From the NCBI RefSeq assembly GCF_029227915.1, contig NC_079880.1:7008001-7072000 (forward strand): a stretch of DNA of 64,000 nt, given 5' to 3'. The notes under the pieces were generated by a model. It worked only from the letters and a program-made list of their open reading frames with translations, had not been told where the DNA came from and made no database searches. The DNA is from Hydractinia symbiolongicarpus (Eukaryota; Cnidaria; Hydrozoa; Anthoathecata; Hydractiniidae). Below, in pieces: positions 50,104 through 62,800 of this stretch (position 1 is its first letter; the number at the start of each line of letters is the position of its first letter). The translations under genes were made by a program, and so were the position numbers.

Positions 50104-53084
50104 ATTGCCGGAAGTAAGCGATTACACAGGGCGCTGTGGTAGCGCTTTATTTAAGAATTTAGATAAATAAGTCATTCTTTACTGTGGGACCAATCCTATC
50201 CGTTATCGCGCACTGAAGAAATAGCGACACTTTCAAAAACTACATTTTATCGTCTTTCTAACAGTGTCAGTCCGTTTGAGTTACAACGGTTGGGTCACAT
50301 ATTCGTACTAACATGTATTTAGCGATATTTTTTTTGATATTACTAGGTTGCATCGCTTTTAACAATGAAATGATTGACTGTGGGACTTAATTGAACTAAC
50401 TTTGGACTGTGACCTGATAAATGTGATAAATGAGACAATTGGACTCCAAGAAATAACATTCTTTCTAATTTGACGGGATTTCCGGAACTCAGCGATTACA
50501 CTGGGCGCTGTGGTAGCGCTTTATTTCAAAATTTAGATAAATAAGTCATTCTTTACTGTGAGACCAATCCTAGCCGCTAGTGCGCGCTGAAGAAATATCG
50601 ACAGTTTCAAAAACTAAATTTCATTGACTTTCTAACGGTGTCAGTCCGTTTGAGTTACAACGCTTGGGTCACACATTCGTACCAACATGTATTTAGCGAT
50701 ATTTTTTTTGATATTACTAAGTTGCATCGCTTTTAACAATGAAACGAATGACTGTGGGACTTAATTGAACTGATTATGTACTGTGACCTTATAAATGTTA
50801 AAGTGAGACAATTGGACTCCAAGATATAACATTCTTCCTAATTTGACATGATTGCCGAAACTCAGCGATTACACTGGGCCCTGTGGTAGCGCTTCAATTA
50901 AAAATTAAGATAAAAAAGTCATTTTTTACTGTGGGACCAATCTTAGCCGTTACCGCGCGCTGAAGAAATATCGACAGTTTCAAAACAAAATTTCATCGAC
51001 TTTCTAACGGTGTCAGTCCGTTTGAGTTACAACGATTGGGTCACATATTCGTACTAACATGTATTTAGCGATATTTTTTTTGATATTACTAGGTTGCATC
51101 GCCCTTAACAATGAAACGATTGACTGTGGGATTTAATTGAACGAACTTTGGACTGTGACCTAATAAATGTTATAAATGAGAAAATTGGACTCCAAGAAAT
51201 AACATTCTTCTCAATTTGCCATGATTGCCGGAACTTAGCGATTACACTGGGCGCTGTGGTAGCGCTTTATTTAAAAGTTAAGATAAATAAGTCATTCTTT
51301 ACTGTGGGACCAATCTTAGCCGTTATCGCGCGCTGTAGAATTAGCGACAGTTTCAAAAACTACATTTCATTTGCTTTCTAACAGTATCAATCCGTTTGAG
51401 TTGCAAACGGTTGAGTCACATACTCGTACCAACATGTTTTTGTGCTATTTTCCGGTATTACTAGGTTGTATGGCTTTTACCATTGAAACGATTGACTGTG
51501 GGACTTAATTGAACTGACTATGGACTGTGACTTTAAAAATGTTATAAGTGAGACAAGCGGACTCTAAGAAATAACATTCTTTTTAATTTGACATGATTGC
51601 CGGAACTCAGCGATTACACTGGGCGCTGTGGTAGCGCTTCATTTAAGAATTTAGATAAATAAGTCATTCTTTACTGTTGGACCAATCCTAGCCGTTATCG
51701 CGCGCTGAAGAAATAGCGACAGTTTCAAAAACTAAATTTCATTGACTTTCTAAGAATATCAATCCGTTTGAGTTACAACGGTTGAGTCACATATTCGTAC
51801 CAACATGTATTTCGTCATATTTTTTCCGGTACTACTAGGTTGTAAGGATTTTAACAGTGAAACGATTGACTGTGGGACTTAATTGAACTGATTATGGACT
51901 GTGACCTTATAAATGTTAAAGTGAGACAATTGGAATCCAAGAAATAACATTCTTCCTAATTTGACATGATTGCCGAAACTTAGCGATTACACTGGGCGCT
52001 GTGGTAGCGCTTCAATTAAAAATTAAGATAAAAAAGTCATTCTTTACTGTGGGACCAATCTTAGTCGTTATCGCGCGCTGAAGAATTAGCGACAGTTTCA
52101 AAAACTACATTTCATTTGCTTTCTAACAGTATCAATTCGTTTGAGTTGCAACAGTTGAGTCACATATTCGTACCAACATGTATTCGTGCTATTTTCCGGT
52201 ATTACTAGGTTGTATGGCTTTTACCAGTGAAACGATTGACTGTGGGACTTAATTGAACTGACCACGGACTGTGACCTTAAAAATGTTTTAAGTGAGACAA
52301 GCGGATTCCAAGAAATATCATTCTTTTTAATTTGACATGATTTCCGGAACTCAGCGATTACACTGGGCGCTGTGGTAGCGCTTCATTTAAGAATTTAGAT
52401 AAGTAAGTCATTCTTAACTGTGGGACCAATCCTAGCCGTTATCCCGCGCTGAAGAAATAGCGACAGTTTCAAAAACTACATTCAATTGACTTTCTAAGAA
52501 TATCAATCCGTTTGAGTTACAACGGTTGAGTCGCATATTCGTACCAACATGTATTTCGTGATATTTTTCCGGTACTACTAGGTTGTATGGCTTTTAACAG
52601 TGAAACGATTGACTGTGGGACTTAATTGAACTGATTATGGACTGTGACCTTATAAATGTTAAAGTGAGACAATTGGACTCCAAGAAATAACATTCTTCCT
52701 AATTTGACATCATTGCAGAAACTCAGCGATTACGCTGGGCGCTGTGGCAGCGCTTCAACTAAAAATTAAGATAAAAAAGTCATTCTTTACTGTGGGACCA
52801 ATCTTAGCCGTTATTGCGCGCTGAAGAATTAGCGACAGTTTCAAAATCTACATTTCATTGACTTTTTAACGGTGTCAGTCCTTTTGAGCTACAACGGTTG
52901 GGTCACCTATTCGTACCATCATGTGTTTAGCGATATTTTTCTGATACTACTAGGTTGCAACGCTTTTAACAATGAAACGATGGACTGTGGGACTTTATTG
53001 AACTACCTTTGGACTGTGACCTGATAAATGTGATAAATGAGACAATTGGACTCCAAGAAATAACTTTCTTCTTAATTTGACGGG
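50104..53084 (+). repeat. Satellite HOR L, copy 2: octamer of 2981 bp
   Basis: Second copy of the octamer. Agreement with copy 1 continues until about 53085, where GGAGCTCAGCGTTTAAACGG departs from the expected GGAAGTAAGCG. The 77-residue open frame at 48167 reappears at 51148 because the DNA is duplicated; it has no recognisable domain. Confidence 0.88.
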
Positions 53085-55384
53085 ATTGCCGGAGCTCAGC
53101 GTTTAAACGGGGCGCTGTGGTAGCGCTTCATTTAAAAATTTAGATAAATAAGTCATTCTTTACTTTGGGACCAATCCTAGCCGTTATCGCGCACTGTAGA
53201 ATTATCGACAGTTTCAAAAACTACATTTCATTGACTTTCTAACGGTGTCAGTCCGTTTGAGTTACAACGGTTGGGTCACCTATTCGTACGAACAAGTGTT
53301 TAGCGATATTTTTCTGATATTACTAGGTTGCATTGCTTTTAACAATGAAATGATTGACTGTGGGATTTAATTGAACTAACTTTGGACTGTGACCTGATAA
53401 ATGTGATAAATGAGACAATTGGACTCCAAGAAATAACATTCTTTCTAATTTGACGGGATTTCCGGAACTCAGCGATTACACTGGGCGCTGTGGTAGCCCT
53501 TTATTTCAAAATTTAGATAAATAAGTCATTCTTTACTGTGGGACCAATCCTAGCCGCTAGTGCGCGCTGAAGAAATATCGACAGTTTCAAAAACTAAATT
53601 TCATTGACTTTCTAACGGTGCCAGTCCGTTTGAGTTACAACGCTTGGGTCACACATTCGTACCAACATGTATTTAGCGATATTTTTTTTGATATTACTAA
53701 GTGGCATCGCTTTTAACAATGAAACGAATGACTGTGGGACTTAATTGAACTGATTATGTACTGTGACCTTATAAATGTTAAAGTGAGACAATTGGACTCC
53801 AAGATATAACATTCTTCCTAATTTGACATGATTGCCGAAACTCAGCGATTACACTGGGCCCTGTGGTAGCGCTTCAATATAAAATTAAGATAAAAAAGTC
53901 ATTCTTTACTGTGGGACCAATCTTAGCCGTTACCGCGCGCTGAAGAAATATCGACAGTTTCAAAAACTACATTTTATTGTCTTTCTAACAGTGTCAGTCC
54001 GTTTGAGTTACAACGGTTGGGTCACATATTCGTACTAACATGTATTTAGCGATATTTTTTTTGATATTACTAGGTTGCATCGCTTTTAACAATGAAACGA
54101 TTGACTGTGGGACTTAATTGAACAAACTTTGGACTGTGACCTGATAAATGTGATAAATGAGAAAATTGGACTCCAAGAAATAACATTCTTCTTAATTTGA
54201 CGGGATTGCCGGAACTTAGCGATTACACGGGGCGCTGTGGTAGCGCGTCATTTAAAAATTTAGATAAATAAGTCATTCTTTATTGTGGGACCAATCCTAG
54301 CCGTTATCGCGCGCTGAAGAATTATCGACTGTTTCAAAAACTACATTTCATTGACTTTCTAACGGTGACAGTCCGTTTGAGTTACAACGGTTGGGTCACT
54401 TATTCGTACCAACATGTGTTTAGCGATATTTTTCTGATATTACTAGGTTGCTTTGCTTTTAACAATGAAATGATTGACTGTGGGACTTAATTGAACTAAC
54501 TGTGGACTGTGACCTGATAAATGCGATAAATGAGACAATTGGACTCCCAGAAATAACATTCTTTTTAATTTGACAGGATTTTCGGAACTCAGCGATTACA
54601 CTGGGCGCTGTAGTACCGCTTTATTTAAAAATTTAGATAAATAAGTCATTCTTTACTGTGGGACCAATCCTAGCAGTTATTGCGCGCTGAAGAAATATCG
54701 ACAGTTTCAAAAACTAAATTTTTTTGACTTTCTAACGGTGTCAGTCCGTTTGAGTTACAACGGTTGGGTCACACATTCGTACCAACATGTATTTAGCGAT
54801 ATTTTTTTTGATATTACTAAGTTGCATCGCTTTTAACAATGAAACGAATGACTGTGGGACTTAATGTAACTAATTATGGACTGTGACCTTATAAATGTTA
54901 AAGTGAGACAATTGGACTCCAAGAAATAACATTCTTCCTAATTTGACATGATGGCCGAAACTCAGCGATTACACTGGGCCCTGTGGTAGCGCTTCAATTA
55001 AAAATTAAGATAAAAAAGTCATTCTTTACTGTGGGACCAATCTTAGCCGTTATCGCGCGCTGAAGAAATATCGACAGTTTCAAAGACAAAATTTCATTGA
55101 CTTTCTAATGGTGTCAGTCCGTTTGAGTTACAACGATTGGGTCACATATTCGTACCAACATGTATTTAGCGATGTTTTTTTGATATTACTAGGTTGCATC
55201 GCTCTTAACAATGAAACGATTGACTGTGGGACTTAATTGAACGAACATTGGACTGTGACCTAATAAATGTGATAAATGAGAAAATTGGACTCCAAGAAAT
55301 AACATTCTTCTCAATTTGACATGATTGCCGGAAATCAGCGATTACACTGGGCGCTGTGGTAGCGCTTTATTTAAGAATTTAGAT
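53085..55384 (+). repeat. Satellite block M: unduplicated monomers
   Basis: About six monomers between the octamer and dodecamer HORs. Those at 53350-53940 resemble octamer monomers (AAACGAATGACTG, GGGCCCTGTGG). Those at 54470-55380 resemble the dodecamer. The block looks like an older background from which the two neighbouring HORs were amplified, but no outgroup is available to prove direction. Confidence 0.65.
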
Positions 55385-58300
55385 GAATAAGTCATTCTTT
55401 ACTGTGGGACCAATCCTATCCGTTATCGCGCACTGAAGAAATAGCGACAGTTTCAAAAACTACATTTTATTGTCTTTCTAACAGCGTCAGTCCGCTTGAG
55501 TTACAACGGTTGGGTCACATATTCGTACTAACATGTATTTAGCGATATTTTTTTTGATATTACTAGGTTGCATCGCTTTTAACAATGAAACGATTGACTG
55601 TGGGACTTAATTGAACAAACTTTGGACGGTGACCTGATAAGTGTGATAAATGAGAAAATTGGACTCCAAGAAATAACATTCTTCTTAATTTGACGGGATT
55701 GCCGGAACTTAGCGATTACACGGGGCGCTGTGGTAGCACGTCATTTAAAAATTTAGATAAATAAGTCATTCTTTTTTGTGGGACCAATCCTAGCCGTTAT
55801 CGCGCGCTGAAGAATTATCGACTGTCTCAAAAACTGCATTTCATTGACTTTCTAACGGTGACAGTTCGTTTGAATTACAACGGTTGCGTCACCTATTCGT
55901 ACCAACATGTGTTTAGCGATTATTTTCTGATATTATTAGGTTGCATCGCTTTTGACAATGAAATGATTGACTGTGGGACTTAATTGAACTAACTTTGGAC
56001 TGTGACCTGATAAATGCGATAAATGAGACAATTGGACTCCAAGAAATAACATTCTTTTTAATTTGACGGGATTTCCGGAACTCAGCGATTACACTGGGCG
56101 CTGTGGTACCGCTTTATTTAAAAATTTAGATAAATAAGTCATTCTTTACTGTGGGACCAATCCTAGCCGTTATTGCGCGCTGAAGAAATATCGACAGTTT
56201 TAAAAACTAAATTTTATTGACTTTCTAACGGTGTCAGTCCGTTTGAGTTACAACGGTTGGGTCACACATTCGTACCAAGATGTATTTAGCGATATTTTTT
56301 TGATATTACTAGGTTGCATCGCTCTTAACAATGAAACGATTGACTGTGGGACTTAATTGAACGAACTTTGGACTGTGACCTAATAAATGTGATAAATGAG
56401 AAAATTGGACTCCAAGAAATAACATTCTTCTCAATTTGACATGATTGCCGGAACTCAGCGATTACACTGGCGCTGTGGTTGCGCTTCATTTAAGAATTTA
56501 GATAAATCAGTCATTCTTTACTGTGGGACCAAGCCTATCCGTTATCGCGCGCTGAAGAAAGAGCGACAGTTTCAAAAACTACATCTTATTGTCTTTCTAA
56601 CAGTGTCAGTCTGTTTGAGTTACAACGGTTGGGTCACATATTCGTACCAACATGTATTTAGCGATATTTTTTTGATATTACTAGGTTGCATCGCTCTTAA
56701 CAATGAAACGATTGACTGTGGGACTTAATTGAACAAACTTTGGACTGTGACCTAATAAATATGATAAATGAGAAAATTGTACTCGAAGAAATAACATTCT
56801 TCTCAATTTGACATGATTGCCGGAACTCAGCGATTACACTGGGCGCTGTGGTAGCGCTTTATTTAAGAATTTAGATAAATAAGTCATTCTTTACTGTGGG
56901 ACCAATCCTATCCGTTATCGCGCGCTGAAGAAATAGCGACAGTTTCAAAAACTACATTTCATTGTCTTTCTAACAGTGTCAGTCCGTTTGAGTTACAACG
57001 GTTGGGTCACATATTCGTACTAACATGTATTTCGCGATATTTTTTTTGATATTACTAGGTTGCATCGCTTTTAACAATGAAACGATTGACTGTGGGACTT
57101 AATTGAACAAACTTTGGACTATAACTTAATAAATGTGGTAAATGAGAAAATTGGACTCCAAGAAATAAAATTCTTCTCAATTTGACATGATTGCCGAAAC
57201 TCAGCGATTACACTGACCGCTGTGGTAGCGCTTCATTTAAGAACTTAGATAATTAAGTCATTCTTTACTGTGGGACCAATCGTAGCCGTTAGCGCACGCT
57301 GAAGTAATACAGACAGTTTCAAATACTACATTTCACTGGCTTTCTAACGGTGTCAGTCCGTTTGAGTTTCAACAGTTGGGTCACATATTCGTACCAACAT
57401 GTATTTAGCGATATTTATCTGATATTACTAGGTTGCATCGCTTTTAACAGTGAAACGATTGACTGTGGGACTTAATTGAACTAACTTTGGACTGTGAACT
57501 GATAAATGTGATAAATGAAAAAGATTGGACTCCAAGAAATAACATTCTTCTTAATTTGACATGATTCCCGGAACTCAGCGGTTACACTGGGCGCTGTGGT
57601 AGCGCTTCATTTAAAAATTTAAATTAATAAGCCATTTTTTACTGTGGGTCCAATCCTAGCCGTTATCGCGCGCTGAAGAGATAGCGAAAGTTTAAAAAAC
57701 TACATTTCATTGACTTTCTAACGGTGTCAGTCTGTTTGAGTTACAACGGTTGGGTCACCTATTCGTGCCAACATGTATTTAGCGATATTTTTCTCATATT
57801 ATTAGGTTGCATTGCTTTTAAAAGTGAAACGATTGACTGTGGCACATAATTGAACTGATTTTGGACTGTGACCTTAAAAAATGTTAAAGGGGAGACAATT
57901 GGACTCCAAGAAATAACATTCTTCTTAATTTGACATGATTACCGAAACTCAGCGATTACACTGGGCGCTGTGGCAGCGCTTCAATTAAAAATTAAGATAA
58001 AAAAGTTATTTTATACTGTGGGACCAATCCTAGCCGTTATCGCGCGCTGAAGAGATAGCGACAGTTTAAAAAACTATATTTCATTAACTTTCTAACGGTG
58101 TCAGTCCGCTTGAGTTACAGCGGTTGGGTCACATACTCGTACCAACATGTATTTAGCGATATTTTTTGATAATACTAGGTTGCATCGCTCTTAACAATGA
58201 AAGGATTGACTGTGGGACTTAATTGAACAAACTTTGGACTGTGACCTAATAAATGTGATAAATGAGAAAATTGGACTCCAAGAAATAACATTCTTCTCAA

Positions 58301-59861
58301 TTTGACATGATTGCCGGAACTCAGCGATTACACTGGGCGCTGTGGTAGCGCTTTATTTAAGAATTTAGATAAATAAGTCATTCTTTACTGTGGGACCAAT
58401 CATATCCGTTATCGCGCGCTGAAGAAATAGCGACAGTTTCAAAAACTACATTTTATTGTCTTTCTAACAGTGTCAGTCCGTTTGAGTTACAACGGTTGGG
58501 TCACATATTCGTACTAACATGTATTTAGCGATATTTTTTGATATTACTAGGTTGCATCGCTCTTAACAATGAAACGATTAACTGTGGGACTTAATTGAAC
58601 TGATTATAGACTGTGACCTTGAAAATGTTATAAGTGAGACAAGCGGACTCAAAGAAATAACATTCTTTTTAATTTGACATGATTGCCGGAATTCAGCGAT
58701 TACACCGTGCGCTGTGGTAGCGCTTCATTTAAAAATTTAGATAAATAAGTCATTCTTTACTGTGGGACCAATCCTAGCCGTTATCACGCTCTGAAGAAAT
58801 ATCGACAGTTTCAAAAACAAAATTTCATTGACTTTCTAAGAGTATCAATCCGTTTGAGTTACAACGGTTGCGTCACATATTGGTACCAACATGTATTTCG
58901 TGATATTTTTCCGGTACTACTAGCTGGTATGGCTTTTAACAATGAAACGATTGATTGTGGGACTTAATTGAACAAACTTTGGACTGTGACCTAATAAATG
59001 TGATAGATGAGAAAATAGGACTCCAAGAAATAACATTCTTCCTAATTTGACATGATTGCCGAAACTCAGCAATTACACTGGGCGCTGTGGTAGCGCTTTA
59101 ATTAGAAATTAAGATAAAAAAGTCATTCTTTACTGTGGGACCAATCTTAGCCGTTATCGCGCGCTGAAGAATTAGAGACAGTTTCAAAAACTACATTTCA
59201 TTGACTTTTTAACGGTGTCAGTCCGTTTGAGTTACAGCGGTTGGGTCACCTATTCGTACCAACATGTGTTTGGCGATATTTTTCTAATATTACTAGGTTG
59301 CATCGCTCTTAACAATGAAACGATTGACTGTGGGACTTAATTGAACAAACTTTGGACTGTGACCTAATAAATGTGATAAATGAGAAAATTGGACTCCAAG
59401 AAATAACATTCTTCTCAATTTGACATGATTGCCGGAACTCAGCGATTACACTGGGCGCTGTGGTAGCGCTTTATTTAAGAATTTAGATAAATAAGTCATT
59501 CTTTACTGTGGGACCAATCCTATCCGTTATCGCGCGCTGAAGAAATAGCGACAGTTTCAAAAACTACATTTTATTGTCTTTCTAACAGTGTCAGTCCGTT
59601 TGAGTTACAACGGTTGGGTCACATATTCGTACTAACATGTATTTAGCGATATTTTTTTGATATTACTAGGTTGCATCGTTCTTAACAATGAAACGATTGA
59701 CTGTGGGACTTAATTGAACAAACTTTGGACTATAACCTAATAAATGTGATAAATGAGAAAATTGGACTCCAAGAAATAACATTCTTCTCATTTTGACATG
59801 ATTGCCGAAACTCTGCGATTACACTGGGCGCTGTGGTAGCGCTTCATTTAAAAATTTAGAT
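55385..59861 (+). repeat. Satellite HOR N, copy 1: dodecamer of about 4476 bp
   Basis: Twelve monomers, the longest HOR in the window. It aligns with the following copy at a shift of 4476-4477 bp; a single-base deletion in copy 2 (CTTTACTGGGGACC near 60628) accounts for the change. One monomer (near 56465) has a one-base loss, GATTACACTGGCGC, which opens a 95-residue frame repeated at 60917 and otherwise meaningless. Confidence 0.88.
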
Positions 59862-62800
59862 AAATAAGTCATTCTTTACTGTGGGACCAATCCTATCCGT
59901 TATCGCGCACTGAAGAAATAGCGACAGTTTCAAAAACTACATTTTATTGTCTTTCTAACAGCGTCAGTCAGCTTGAGTTACAACGGTTGGGTCACATATT
60001 CGTACTAACATGTATTTAGCGATATTTTTTTTGATATTACTAGGTTGCATCGCTTTTAACAATGAAACGATTGACTGTGGGACTTAATTGAACAAACTTT
60101 GGACGGTGACCTGATAAATGTGATAAATGAGAAAATTGGACTCCAAGAAATAACATTCTTCTTAATTTGACGGGATTGCCGGAACTTAGCGATTACACGG
60201 GGCGCTGTGGTAGCACGTCATTTAAAAATTTAGATAAATAAGTCATTCTTTTTTGTGGGACCAATCCTAGCCGTTATCGCGCGCTGAAGAATTATCGACT
60301 GTCTCAAAAACTGCATTTCATTGACTTTCTAACGGTGACAGTTCGTTTGAATTACAACGGTTGCGTCACCTATTCGTACCAACATGTGTTTAGCGATTAT
60401 TTTCTGATATTACTAGGTTGCATCGCTTTTGACAATGAAATGATTGACTGTGGGACTTAATTGAACTAACTTTGGACTGTGACCTGATAAATGCGATAAA
60501 TGAGACAATTGGACTCCAAGAAATAACATTCTTTTTAATTTGACGGGATTTTCGGAACTCAGCGATTACACTGGGCGCTGTGGTACCGCTTTATTTAAAA
60601 ATTTAGATAAATAAGTCATTCTTTACTGGGGACCAATCCTAGCCGTTATTTCGCGCTGAAGAAATATCGACAGTTTCAAAAACTAAATTTTATTGACTTT
60701 CTAACGGTGTCAGTCCGTTTGAGTTACAACGGTTGGGTCACACATTCGTACCAAGATGTATTTAGCGATATTTTTTTGATATTACTAGGTTGCATCGCTC
60801 TTAACAATGAAACGATTGACTGTGGGACTTAATTGAACGAACTTTGGACTGTGACCTAATAAATGTGATAAATGAGAAAATTGGACTCCAAGAAATAACA
60901 TTCTTCTCAATTTGACATGATTGCCGGAACTCAGCGATTACACTGGCGCTGTGGTTGCGCTTCATTTAAGAATTTAGATAAATCAGTCATTCTTTACTGT
61001 GGGACCAAGCCTATCCGTTATCGCGCGCTGAAGAAAGAGCGACAGTTTCAAAAACTACATCTTATTGTCTTTCTAACAGTGTCAGTCTGTTTGAGTTACA
61101 ACGGTTGGGTCACATATTCGTACCAACATGTATTTAGCGATATTTTTTTGATATTACTAGGTTGCATCGCTCTTAACAATGAAACGATTGACTGTGGGAC
61201 TTAATTGAACAAACTTTGGACTGTGACCTAATAAATATGATAAATGAGAAAATTGTACTCGAAGAAATAACATTCTTCTCAATTTGACATGATTGCCGGA
61301 ACTCAGCGATTACACTGGGCGCTGTGGTAGCGCTTTATTTAAGAATTTAGATAAATAAGTCATTTTTTACTGTGGGACCAATCCTATCCGTTATCGCGCG
61401 CTGAAGAAATAGCGACAGTTTCAAAAACTACATTTCATTGTCTTTCTAACAGTGTCAGTCCGTTTGAGTTACAACGGTTGGGTCACATATTCGTACTAAC
61501 ATGTATTTCGCGATATTTTTTTTCATATTACTAGGTTGCATCGCTTTTAACAATGAAACGATTGACTGTGGGACTTAATTGAACAAACTTTGGACTATAA
61601 CTTAATAAATGTGGTAAATGAGAAAATTGGACTCCAAGAAATAAAATTCTTCTCAATTTGACATGATTGCCGAAACTCAGCGATTACACTGACCGCTGTG
61701 GTAGCGCTTCATTTAAGAACTTAGATAATTAAGTCATTCTTTACTGTGGGACCAATCGTAGCCGTTAGCGCACGCTGAAGTAATACAGACAGTTTCAAAT
61801 ACTACATTTCACTGGCTTTCTAACGGTGTCAGTCCGTTTGAGTTTCAACAGTTGGGTCACATATTCGTACCAACATGTATTTAGCGATATTTATCTGATA
61901 TTACTAGGTTGCATCGCTTTTAACAGTGAAACGATTGACTGTGGGACTTAATTGAACTAACTTTGGACTGTGAACTGATAAATGTGATAAATGAAAAAGA
62001 TTGGACTCCAAGAAATAACATTCTTCTTAATTTGACATGATTCCCGGAACTCAGCGGTTACACTGGGCGCTGTGGTAGCGCTTCATTTAAAAATTTAAAT
62101 TAATAAGCCATTTTTTACTGTGGGTCCAATCCTAGCCGTTATCGCGCGCTGAAGAGATAGCGAAAGTTTAAAAAACTGCATTTCATTGACTTTCTAACGG
62201 TGTCAGTCTGTTTGAGTTACAACGGTTGGGTCACCTATCCGTGCCAACATGTATTTAGCGATATTTTTCTCATATTATTAGGTTGCATTGCTTTTAAAAG
62301 TGAAACGATTGACTGTGGCACATACGTGAACTGATTTTGGACTGTGACCTTAAAAAATGTTAAAGGGGAGACAATTGGACTCCAAGAAATAACATTCTTC
62401 TTAATTTGACATGATTACCGAAACTCAGCGATTACACTGGGCGCTGTGGCAGCGCTTCAATTAAAAATTAAGATAAAAAAGTTATTTTATACTGTGGGAC
62501 CAATCCTAGCCGTTATCGCGCGCTGAAGAGATAGCGACAGTTTAAAAAACTACATTTCATTAACTTTCTAACGGTGTCAGTCCGCTTGAGTTACAGCGGT
62601 TGGGTCACATACTCGTACCAACATGTATTTAGCGATATTTTTTGATAATACTAGGTTGCATCGCTCTTAACAATGAAAGGATTGACTGTGGGACTTAATT
62701 GAACAAACTTTGGACTGTGACCTAATAAATGTGATAAATGAGAAAATTGGACTCCAAGAAATAACATTCTTCTCAATTTGACATGATTGCCGGAACTCAG

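Noticed and set aside
56441-56728. 95-residue frame, repeated at 60917
   Set aside because: It is created by a one-base loss in one monomer and copied by the dodecamer duplication. It shows no recognisable protein features.
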